DNA of 64,000 nt from Rhodotorula mucilaginosa (lineage: Eukaryota; Basidiomycota; Microbotryomycetes; Sporidiobolales; Sporidiobolaceae): the NCBI GenBank assembly GCA_034406715.1, contig CP137876.1, forward strand, positions 474,001-538,000. Direction: 5' to 3'. Below are positions 34,971 through 44,540 of this stretch, in pieces; position 1 is the first letter of the stretch, and every line of letters begins with the position of its first letter. Under the pieces are notes generated by a model that saw nothing but the letters and a program-made list of their open reading frames with translations, searched no databases and was not told where the DNA came from. The translations under genes and the position numbers were made by a program.

Positions 34971-37274
34971 ATGGTCACTGCGAGGCTCAAATCAGCTGCC
35001 AGGGCATGGCCCTGCCTCTCTGCCTCGCCCGCCTACTCGACCTCGCGCGCTGCCGCTCCTCCGTTCTCTCCGTCGCTGCCGTCCACCTCGCCGCACACTC
35101 TCGACCACGAGCACTCCGAACCACCGGCATGGGACCAGCTCGTCCCTTCAAAGCTTAGTCGGTCCACTTCCGGAGGCGCCAAAGCAGGCAAGAAGCGCGC
35201 AGAGTGGATCAGGCCGCAGTCGTCGACTCTCGATCAAGGCGGCTGGGGGGGACGACAGCAGGGCCTCCTGAGCCTCAAGGGCAGAGCTACAGCTACGGCA
35301 GCAACAACAGCACAGGGGACACCGCCGCCCGTCGACCGCGCCAACATCTCGCCCTTCCTCCCCCTCGTCACCCGCGAACGCAACTTTCTCCTCGCCAACT
35401 TGCGGCATGCACTCCACTCACGCAGGCCACCGCGCTCCTCTTCTCGACGAGACAGACGCGTATCCTCTCTGTACCATGGAGGACGGGCCGAGGCTGCTTG
35501 GGATCCCGATCGAGTTTGGAACGGCCTCGCCCGCGTGTTGCGGTACCCGGACGACGTTCCGACCTTGCCGCACAGTCAGCTACCCAGCTCGACTCGCTCG
35601 CCCGCCGTCCTTCACTCTCCTTTTCCCTCCGCCGCCGCCGCTGCCGCCGATCGAGGCTTCTTCACCTCGGCCCACAATGCCGACGAAGTGGCGAACGAGC
35701 TCGCAGAATACGAGAACCAGGACTATGTCGGGCGGAACAAGATCGACCTCTCGCTGCCGGAATTGCGCAGGGCGTTCACCGTCTTTGCGAGCGCGACGCC
35801 GCGGACGCGAAACGGCCTGAACCGGTTGTTGGTCGTCGCCGAACTCATCGCCAAACATCCGACCCATGCGAGTCGCCGGCGGCGTCTTCTTCCTGGCCTT
35901 CACGACGCCGAAGACGGAGGGCATCCTCATCAGCAGCTGCATGGCGGCGGAGTCGGGTTGAGGGAAAAAGACTGGGCTGCGCTGGTCCTCTTTGTCGGCG
36001 CCAACCTGCGCACGGCTCGAGCAGACCCCGAGGTCAAGTCGGCGCTCGCGCTCTTTTCTCAGCGACTCGAGCTCGACTCGGCGTCGACGACAACTCCTGA
36101 GAACTCGTCATCGCGCGCGTCGTCGGCACCGCAGCGGCAGGACGGCCCCCGCAGGTTGTTGTACAACGCGCTCCTGTTCGTCGTCGGCCGCGCCAAGATG
36201 TGGGAGCTCTTTGAGCAAGTCTTGCGCCGCATGGACGAGGCGGGAATCCGACCCGACGCGACGACTCTGGTCGAGATGATCAAACGCGAGGAGGAGCGGG
36301 GCGCGCCCATCTCGTCCGCTTGGTCCTTGTTTGAACGCGGCATCGCGAGCGAGGACGTGACTTACGAGGGGAATCGGGCGCTCTGGACTGCCATCCTGTG
36401 GGCGGTAGCGAAGCGGGGCATGCTCGACGAAGCGATGGAGATCTATCGGGCGATGAAGAACGGCGACGAGGTCGACGTCGCGACGCTGCGACCCGCCGAT
36501 GAACACGCCGCAGCCCTCGACTCGCGCCCCTCACTCTCAGCCACACCGCCTCCTCCTGACGACCGCGTCGTCACTTCCCTGATCCAAGCGTGCGCGTACC
36601 GCGGCGATTTGGCAGGTGCGGTCCGCATCCTCCTGCACGACATCCTCGGAGCGCACACTTCTTCTTCTTCTCTTCTCCGACCCGCCGTCCATCACTTTAC
36701 GCCCATCTTTCGCGCGTTTGCCCGATACGGCTCTAGCAGCAGGCGAGCGAATCCGACAAGGGAGCTCTTGGCTGCTTCTTCTCTCGATCGTACGACACTG
36801 GGAGGAGCTCACCTCGGCTCGCATGCGCAGAAGCGGGATGCGCTCGCTTTCGCGGCGCTGACGTCTCGCGGTAGTGGTTCGAGTCGCCCTCATCGCGCCG
36901 CTCGAACAGCAGCAGGCGACCCCCACGCGAACCCGTTCACGTTGGACGCTCTCTGGACGCTGTTGGACTCGTTCCTCGCGCTGCAACCTCCTCCGACCAC
37001 CGAATCGCTCGCGGATCTGCCGTTCCTCGGGACCCGGACGGCCCCCTCCGTGCGAGACCTTTTTTGGATCCTCTTTGCGTTCGACCGACTCTCGGGTGGG
37101 GATTCGCATACGGTGCTTGAAGTCTGGGCGGCGGTGGAGCGAAAATTTGTCGCTCCGCGAGGAGGGAGTGCAGGCTGGACGGGCTGGCGAGTGGACAAGC
37201 GAGTCGCGAGGCTGGTGGCAACGCATCGCGCGACTCTTGCCGAGCGTCAGAGGAGGCTCGAGGAGCTGCAGTGA
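34971..37274 (+). CDS. intronless PPR protein, probably mitochondrial
   Basis: Single open frame from ATG 34971 to TGA 37272-37274, 767 aa, unusual here in having no intron. The start MVTARLKSAARAWPCLSASP followed by AYSTSRAA is a convincing mitochondrial presequence. PPR-like helical pairs include LYNALLFVVGRAKMWELFEQ, VLRRMDEAGIRPDATTL, LWTAILWAVAKRGMLDEAME, IYRAMKNGDEVD and VVTSLIQACAYRGDLAGAVR, with the IRPDATT turn typical of P-class PPR repeats. Arg/Ser-rich linkers separate the blocks. Inferred role: organellar RNA stability or translation. An upstream in-frame ATG at 34806 would place about 55 non-presequence residues before MVTARL and is less likely. Confidence 0.82.
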   Translation: MVTARLKSAARAWPCLSASPAYSTSRAAAPPFSPSLPSTSPHTLDHEHSEPPAWDQLVPSKLSRSTSGGAKAGKKRAEWIRPQSSTLDQGGWGGRQQGLLSLKGRATATAATTAQGTPPPVDRANISPFLPLVTRERNFLLANLRHALHSRRPPRSSSRRDRRVSSLYHGGRAEAAWDPDRVWNGLARVLRYPDDVPTLPHSQLPSSTRSPAVLHSPFPSAAAAAADRGFFTSAHNADEVANELAEYENQDYVGRNKIDLSLPELRRAFTVFASATPRTRNGLNRLLVVAELIAKHPTHASRRRRLLPGLHDAEDGGHPHQQLHGGGVGLREKDWAALVLFVGANLRTARADPEVKSALALFSQRLELDSASTTTPENSSSRASSAPQRQDGPRRLLYNALLFVVGRAKMWELFEQVLRRMDEAGIRPDATTLVEMIKREEERGAPISSAWSLFERGIASEDVTYEGNRALWTAILWAVAKRGMLDEAMEIYRAMKNGDEVDVATLRPADEHAAALDSRPSLSATPPPPDDRVVTSLIQACAYRGDLAGAVRILLHDILGAHTSSSSLLRPAVHHFTPIFRAFARYGSSSRRANPTRELLAASSLDRTTLGGAHLGSHAQKRDALAFAALTSRGSGSSRPHRAARTAAGDPHANPFTLDALWTLLDSFLALQPPPTTESLADLPFLGTRTAPSVRDLFWILFAFDRLSGGDSHTVLEVWAAVERKFVAPRGGSAGWTGWRVDKRVARLVATHRATLAERQRRLEELQ

Positions 37275-38246
37275 GGCGCGAGGTCGGTCTATTTCGATTG
37301 CCTCTTTTTTTTTCCCATCGTCCTTTGCTGACGTTGGCTTTCCATAGGTGAGCTCCGACAGATTCGACGTCCCTGCTCTCGTCGTCTGGTGGGGTCGGTC
37401 ATCGACCTGGCGCTTTCCCATCCACGCAACTTTGCTCGCCCGAGCCTTCGCGGCCGAAGTGCTCCATCTGAGTGGTGTTCGCTCCTGCGCTCGGCCGCAA
37501 CGGTGGCGGCTTCAAGTTGATCGAGCGCGAGACGGCAGCTTCGGCCACCTACCTCAACTTGGTGGGTAAACTTGCCGCCTCTTTGCCCGCTGGACCGGCA
37601 GAGGATCAACTTTGCCCTTTCTTTGTGCACCCCTCTCGCTCTCTGTCTTCGCCTATGAGCAGCATTGCACACCCCTTCTGGATTGTGTAATCGCCATGTC
37701 TCCCCTCGTACATTGACTTCTTACGACGACGCCAACATGGTGCAGACGCACCGGTGGCGTTCTGCACGGCGCAATCTCAAATCTCTCGCCGCGCTTTCGG
37801 GCTGTGTACATTTGCGTCTCTGCATGCAAGTCTACGGACTTTCTTACAGGCTTACGATTCCCTGGTGTGCTGTCTACGCGCGCATGCATGTCGGCGAGCT
37901 CAATCCGTCACCGCGTCTCGAGCAGATTTCGCGCACGCGGAGCGGCTTGCCGGCCCGGCGGCGAATCCATTTTGTTCAATGATCGACCGAACCCCGAAAG
38001 CTGTCCGAGCTCGCGCGGCTCCTTTTTCACGCGGAAGCAGCATCGCCTGCCGAATCACGAGCTGACCCAATTGACCGTGCATCGTTTGTCCTGCATCCCC
38101 GAGCCAGATTGGCTCTGTTGTACGAGTCGGTTGTCTAGAAAGGTCTCGTCCGAAGCAGGCGCATTCACACCAGGCACGCTCTTCGAACTCAGCGGCATTA
38201 CACACATCTCCGCCACCTTTCCCACGTTCCGTTCCCTTGTTTCCCA
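37275..38246 (+). promoter_or_regulatory. EF3 upstream region, no gene seen
   Basis: About 970 bp between the PPR stop and the EF3 start, same strand. Long for this window and probably the strong EF3 promoter and leader. Small frames (for example 37472-37690) have no recognisable homology. Confidence 0.4.
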
Positions 38247-41200
38247 ATGCCCAGCGTCGACATGTGCGTACCTTGGTGGGGTTCTGATTATGCAGATGCA
38301 GAGCTGACAAGTGGATGCATGGACAGGACCACTGCCGCAGCGCCCTCCGCGCTCTTCCAGGCGCTGTACACCGCCAACACTCGGTCAGCTCGCACTGCCG
38401 CCGCTTCCGCTATCGCATCGCACGTCTGCACAAAGGGCGTGCGCGCTCTCATCGACGACGACATCCTCGATGAACTCAAGCGCGCCGCTCGATCAAAGGC
38501 GCCGCTCGAGAAGGAGGGCGCCATGGTCGCCTTTGAGGAGCTGATCCGCAAGACCGGGCTCTCCCTCGGCGCCGTCGACCCGTACTACGTTTCCTTGGTC
38601 CCGTACCTGCTCGACAACTACGTCGAGTCGGGCAAGACTGCGAGCATCAAGGACGCGGCGGAGAAGGCCGCCAAGCAGCTCCAGCGTCTCCCGCCCCCCG
38701 AGTTGGCGCCCCGGCTGATCGAGGAACTCTTTGCCTACCTCGAGTCGAACGCAAAGTGGCGCAGCAAGCTCGGAGCTCTCGAGCTCCTGGGCATGTTTGC
38801 CGTCACCGCCAAGGACCAGGTCGCCGAGCGTCTGGGCGACTACGTGCCTCGGCTGGTTCCGAGCATGCAGGACACCAAGAGCGAAGTCGCCACCACAGCC
38901 GAAAAGACGGGCGTCGCGCTCTGCCACGTCCTGACCAACCCGGACATTCAGCCGTTCGTGCCGGATCTCGTTCGCTGCATGGCCGACCCGTCCACCGTTC
39001 CCGCCGCGATCAAGCGTCTTTCTTCCACCGTCTGGGTCCGCGAGATCGATGCCCCGACTCTTGCCGTCGTTTCGCCGCTCCTGCGCCGTGCCCTCGCCGA
39101 GAAGGGCAACATCGTCCAGCGTCAGACCGTCGTCTTGATCACCAACCTGTTCAAGCTCGTCCGCTCTTCCGACCTCGCTGCCCAGCACGCTCCGAGCGTC
39201 CTGCCCGGCATCGAGCGCATCATCGAGTCCGCCGCGTTCCCGGAGATCCGTGCCTTTGCCGAGGAGGCCAAGCGTGCTGTCGACAAGTCGTGCGTCGGCG
39301 CCGCCGTCCCCGCCGTCGACCACCTCACCGAGGCGCTCGGCGACGAAAAGACCGCCTTTGCGCAGCTCATGGAGCTCGCCGAGAAGCACACTGGCGAGCG
39401 CCCGGACGCCTTCGCCGAGGTCTCGTTCAAGTTCGCCGCCTACGCCATCGCGCAGCTCGTTCGCAAGCGCGCTCTCGGCGAGAAGGAGTGGCGCGAGACG
39501 TACGTCGCGCCGTACCTCGCTCACTTTGTCGGCAAGGACGTCGCCGTCTCGATCTCGGACGAGATGCTCAAGAAGTGGGTCGCCGTCGACAAGGAGCGCA
39601 ACCGCGTCGAGGGTGCCGACGATGACGATGATGAGGAGGGCGAGATCCTGATCGATCTGCCCTTCTCGCTCGCCTACGGTGGTCTTCTCCTGTTGAACCA
39701 CACCGCTCTCAAGCTCCGCAAAGGCCACCGCTACGGAATCTGCGGTGCCAACGGTTGCGGAAAGTCGACCCTGCTCAAGGCCATCAACCGCAAGCAGATC
39801 GACAACTTCCCCGAAGACATCAAGGCCGCGTACGTCGAGCACGACATCGAGGGCGACGAGACTGGCATCACCGTCTGCCAGCTCATGATTGACGAGCCGC
39901 GCATCTCGGCGACCGAGGCCGAGATCCGCGAGATGCTCGAGGAGATGGGCTTTGCCCCCGAGCGCCAGGACGTCGCGATCATGTCGCTCTCCGGAGGCTG
40001 GAAGATGCGCGTCGCACTCTGCCGCGCCATGCTCATGAAGGTCGACCTGCTCCTCCTCGACGAGCCGACGAACCACTTGGACGTCCAGTCCGTCGCGTGG
40101 TTGCAAGACTACCTCAAGTCGCAGAAGGAGGTCACGTCGATGATCATCTCGCACGACTCGGGCTTCCTCGACGCCGTCTGCAGCAACATCATTCACTACC
40201 ACAAGAAGCAGCTCGTCTACTACCGCGGTAACCTCGCCGACTTCGTCGAGAAGTACCCGCCCGGCCGGACGTACTACACCCTCTCGGACGACGTCGTCAA
40301 GTTCACCTTCCCGACCCCCGGTTCGCTCATGGGCGTCCGTTCGCGGACTCGTGCGATCCTCAAGATGACCGACTGCACCTTCACCTACCCCGGCGCCGCC
40401 AAGCCGCAGCTCTACAACGCCACCTGCGGTGTCTCGCTCTCCTCCCGCGTCGGTATCGTCGGACCCAACGGTGCCGGAAAGTCGACGCTCATCAAGCTTC
40501 TCACCGGCGAGACCCTCCCGGACACGGGCCGCGTCGAGAAGCACCCGAACTTGCGTATCGCCTACGTCGCGCAGCACGCGTTCCACCACATCGAGCAGCA
40601 CCTCGAAAAGTCGGCCGTGCAGTACATCATGTGGCGTTACCAGGAGGGTGTCGACAAGGAGCAGGCGATGAAGGCGACTCGCGCCCTGACGCCCGAGGAG
40701 GAGGCGCAGCTCAAGGTTCCCATCACCGCCAAGACTGGCGAGATCCGGTACCTCGAGTCGATCGTCGGTCGGCAAAAGTTGAAGAAGAGTTACACCTACG
40801 AGGTCAAGTGGCAGGGTATGCACCACCGCGTGAGTTGGGCTGTTGTCTCCGTTCCCGCCGCCCCGGAGACCGCTTCGCTGACCTTTTTCCTCTTTCTTCG
40901 ACGCGTACAGTTCAACTCGCAGATCCCGCGTGAGCGACTGCTCGAGTTGGGTTTCAGCAAGGTCGTCCAGGAATTCGACGACTTTGAGGCTTCGCGTGAA
41001 GGTGCTGGTTCCCGCGAGATGTCGGTCAAGCTCGTTCGCCAGCACCTCGAGGACGTCGGTCTCGACGGCAACATCGCCGAGTACAACGAGCTCAAGGGCC
41101 TCTCCGGTGGCCAGAAGGTCAAGGTCGTCATCGCCGCCGCCATGTGGTCGAAGCCTCAGGTCCTCGTCTTGGACGAGCCGACCAATTTCCTCGACCGCGA

Positions 41201-41939
41201 CGCGCTCGGTGGACTCGCCGTCGGCATTCGCGAATGGACCGGCGCCTTCCTCTGTATCTCGCACAACCAAGAGTTTGTCGGCGCGCTCTGCTCCGAAATC
41301 TGGAACGTCGAGGCCGGTCGTCTTACGATGAAGGGCAAGTCGGCCGTCAACGACAACGCGTTCGAGTCGAACCCGGCTTCGGGCGTCGCATCCGCTGCTG
41401 CTACACCTGGGGAGGCTACCCCCGCGTCCGTCGACACGCCGGCCGGTTCGGGCGACGAGGCGCGCGTCCAAGCCACGATCGAAGGCGCTGAGGAGGAACT
41501 CAAGTTCAAGGCCGCCAAGGGTCGCAAGAAGCTCACCCGCAAGCAGCTCAAGGAGCGTGAGGACCGTCGTCGTGCCCGCACACGTGAGTCTCTTGCCAGC
41601 ACCGATTGGTCTCCGTCCGAATGATTTTCGCTGACTTTTTCAATTTTCGCAGTTGCATTCCTCGCAAGCACCATTCCCGGCGCAACAAGGGAACCTGACA
41701 CAGAGAGCGATGAAGAGGATGAGTGAGCGAAATTTCAGGCCTATCCGACGTCTTATAACGCTAAACAGGACGAAAAAACGAAACAGCACCCACAAATCGC
41801 AAAAACTCCGCATCCCCTCCAAGAAGAGCAAGAGGTGAGTCACCGGAGAGGGTGACACATATACGGTCACTCACTAACCATCCTGTGCAAAAACAGCGGC
41901 ACCAGCACGCCCACTCTGGCCGGGATGCGCGTCAAGTAG
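38247..41939 (+). CDS. YEF3: translation elongation factor 3 (ABC-F ATPase)
   Basis: Six exons: 38247-38263, 38327-40829, 40911-41583, 41653-41722, 41769-41834 and 41897-41939, about 1123 aa. Start MPSVDM, with the second Met split by the first intron, then TTAAAPSALFQALYTANT. Order of parts: HEAT repeats (to about residue 380); ABC1 with Walker A GANGCGKST, signature LSGGWKMR, Walker B LLLLDEPTNHLD; ABC2 with GPNGAGKST, the chromodomain-like insert around YTYEVKWQG, LSGGQKVK and VLVLDEPTNFLD; a Lys-rich C-terminus. Known role: fungal-specific ribosomal factor driving E-site tRNA release, in the cytosol. Introns 1 and 2 (63 and 81 nt) are multiples of three without stops, so the genomic frame reads through them. 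The last two introns are inferred; without them the protein stops at TGA 41724-41726 after ESDEEDE. Confidence 0.94.
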
Positions 41940-42424
41940 ATGCCTTCCCAGACAAGTTCACTCTCCGGTCGTCGTTTTTTGTGCTGTCCTGCCCCTTGGC
42001 TGCTCCCTGTTATACATCTAGACTAGCTTGCTTTGCAATTCTGCCGCGTTTCTCCTGTTCTACTCGCATCACACGCCCGGGAAGGACGAACCGTGAGAGA
42101 GAAACGCTGTCACGCTTCCGGCCGATTCTACTGACACAGCGAGACTAGCATATCACAAATGACAAACTCTAATAGCATAGGGGCAGCGGCTATATCTCGA
42201 CCGTACCAGACAAACTCGACCTAACTTTTCTCGCTCAACTTCTTCCCCTTTCTCCTGCGTGATTGCCGCGCCAAAGAAGCACGAAACAGACTTCCACAAA
42301 GCACATGCACAACTACACCCCTACGAGCGGACAGCTCGCGCCGCGCCCAGCACACCGACTCGCAACGATGACGCCCGACTTGCGCTGCGAGCTCTTCATC
42401 TTCGCCGCTGCGGGCTCTGCCGGC
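41940..42424. other. convergent 3' spacer
   Basis: About 485 bp between the EF3 stop and the inferred stop of the next minus-strand gene. AT-richer patches; no gene recognised. Confidence 0.4.
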
Positions 42425-43103
42425 TTACTCCGCCTTTCCGACATGCAGTGGCTGTACCGTCTGCTCTCCGTCGTCGATGAGCAGGGCCTGAACGCCGCTC
42501 GACGCTTTCTCCTCGGCAGCGGACAACTCTGCAATGTCGGAGAGGAGTGTACAACAAGGCGGAACGAAGGAGGTCAGTCTCGACGAACGAGTGGATCGGA
42601 GTATCGATCTCCATCTGCCCGCCCGGCGATGATGACAGACTGTTGCGACGACCCTCGTCCTCCACGGTCCTCGTCGTCGTCGAACGCTCGCGGCTGAGCT
42701 CGGTCGACTGCGCCGATTCCTTCGTCGGTACACCCGCCGACGCCGACGCCACGACCGTCTCCGCTTCTCCCGGCGCCTCGCCGATGTCGTCGCGACTTGT
42801 GCTAGTCTTGTGTTGCTGCCTTTTCGCATACGGTGCCGCGCTTGAGCTGACGGCGGACGCCGGCTTGCGCTTGCGAACGCTGCTCGCTCGGACTGAGCGG
42901 CGGGAGCGGCGGGAGCGGGGCCCATTTCGGCGGGTTGGGCATGGAGGCTGTCAATTTGGCCCCCCTGAGATGCTTGAGGGCGCCCTGGTACGCGGCGCGC
43001 CGAATTGGGCCGTCGGGAGCGAGGCTGGGTTTGGGGATGGCGTCGGGTGGCAACGACCTAGCGCCATTCGCACGGGTGTCTTGCGCGAGTTTTCTGAGTC
43101 CAT
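42425..43103 (-). CDS. unresolved minus-strand gene, disordered protein
   Basis: A probable start at 43103 reads MDSENSRKTPVRMALG, and a plausible end at TAA 42425 reads ALLIDDGEQTVQPLHVGKAE. Between them lie segments such as ASMPNPPKWAPLPPLPPL and a long open stretch with GEAPGEAETVVASASAGVPT and SSSPGGQMEIDTPIHS. The pieces lie in different frames, and the introns joining them could not be fixed (candidate acceptor CATTGCAG just upstream of ELSAAEEKAS). Composition is Pro/Ser/Arg-rich and disordered. No family recognised. The opposite-strand frame 42547-43485 looks like its shadow. Confidence 0.35.
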
Positions 43104-43462
43104 AACGGTCGACTTGGTGGCCTCTGATCGTCCTCCACCCGTCGAAGCCGCACGATCGAGGCTGTATGAAGGAGGGAAGAGGTCGAGGCGAATCGGCAAG
43201 AGGGGGAGACGGACGAGGACACAAGGTCCGTGCGGCTTGGAGCGGCGAGACAGCGCTGCGAGAAAGTCTCAGCGCCTAGCTCGCCACGCGACAGGTACAG
43301 GTGCCGAGCTCGCTGCTCGCCGAGGCGTTGAGAGAGACGAGGACGTCGCTTTTCACGTGCTTCTGACGTTTTCTTTCTGCGCACGCTCCCCGTCCGCTCC
43401 AAGCGACGGAGAACGGGCTCTCTTCCTTCTTCTTCCTCGTTCTGTTCTGAGCAGCTTCCACG
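43104..43462. promoter_or_regulatory. divergent upstream region
   Basis: About 360 bp between the inferred start of the minus-strand gene (43103) and ATG 43463 on plus. The 60 bp before 43463 is CT-rich (TTCCTTCTTCTTCC type). Confidence 0.35.
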
Positions 43463-44435
43463 ATGGCTCAGACTGCGGCAGCTGACGAGCAGTACTGGAC
43501 CCTGATGGTGGCGGGCATCCCCGAACCGGACGAGGTGCGCTGGACGAGAGCAGGTGGTCGTCGACTCGCATGCTCACCCCTCACACCGGTCCACAGCCTG
43601 GGCAGGACGAACCGCTCATCGACGAGCTCGTCGAGGGCGTCAATCCCGTCCTCATCTGTCACTATCCCTTAATGACGAGCGTGTTGTACGGCCGACTTTC
43701 CCTCGTTTCATTCGTCGTCGGCTGACTGAAACAACGTACGTTCTACAGGTATGTCGTCGTCAAGGGTCTCTCGGCCGCGCTCGACGCTCAACAATGGCTT
43801 AACAAGCGCAAACTCAAGGGAAAGTACGAGATCGTGTCGGCAGTACGTCGCCACTTTTCCTGCCCGCGTTCCGAAGCTCTCAGCTGACGAACTGTTCTTG
43901 CGCGCAGGTGGTCGGCAGTGTCGGCTTTGCGACCGGCATGAGCGGCAACTTCGGCAAGAATTGGCGGTACCGCTCGCCGGATCTGACGGACGAAATGTGG
44001 CTTCAAGCTGGCGTCGCGGAGGCCAATGCCGCTCGCTCGGCCGACCCCACTGCCACGCCGTCGACGACGGAAGGTCCCTCTCTTGACCACATCTCCCCGT
44101 TCCCTCCGTCGTCTTCGAATGCTCCGGCCGGACCCGCTCACAGTCAAGTCTCGGTTGTCCGCTCGGGCAAGAATCCCCTGGCTCGTCTTGAACTTGACGA
44201 GAATCTCGAGCGTCAAATCGAGCTTAGGCGCGAAGAGCAAGCGTCCCTCAAGACCGAAATTCAACAACTTTACGCCGGTCTCGACATGTCCGACATCCGC
44301 GAACGCCTCCGCGCTGAAAGCCTGCACGTCGAGTGCCTTGTCGTCATGCGCAACATCCTCCGCGAACGCATCGGGTCCACCGAACCTGACGGCCAAGCTG
44401 CTCCTGCTCGCGAACTCTCTCAACAGGACGCCTGA
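43463..44435 (+). CDS. unidentified protein with glycine-rich hydrophobic segment and C-terminal coiled coil
   Basis: Exon 1 is 43463-43534 (MAQTAAADEQYWTLMVAGIP) and exon 2 starts at 43597 (PGQDEPLIDELVEGVNPVLI). A third carries YVVVKGLSAALDAQQWLNKR, and the last (from about 43910) VVGSVGFATGMSGNFGKNWR followed by a Pro/Ser linker and a coiled coil (LELDENLERQIELRREEQ; SLKTEIQQLYAGLDM; HVECLVVMRNILRER). Stop TGA 44433-44435. The exon 2-3 junction is the least certain (a GTTGTA donor fits the phase). No family recognised. The short hydrophobic and Gly-rich segments suggest membrane association. Confidence 0.6.
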
Positions 44436-44540
44436 AGATGTGCATCTCGGAGGACACCGCTTGGACCGGGTTTGTCAGAGGGACGGCTTCCAGTTTTCTA
44501 CGCAGGTAAGCCGTCACAGTTGATCTAGTCCCTTGTCCCC

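Noticed and set aside
35148-36546. Several minus-strand and alternate-frame ORFs of 88-298 codons
   Set aside because: Shadows of the intronless PPR gene; none has a recognisable motif or splice-supported extension.
38493-41471. Minus-strand open frame of 992 codons
   Set aside because: Antisense shadow of EF3 caused by strong GC third-position bias; it crosses the EF3 intron and has no domain.
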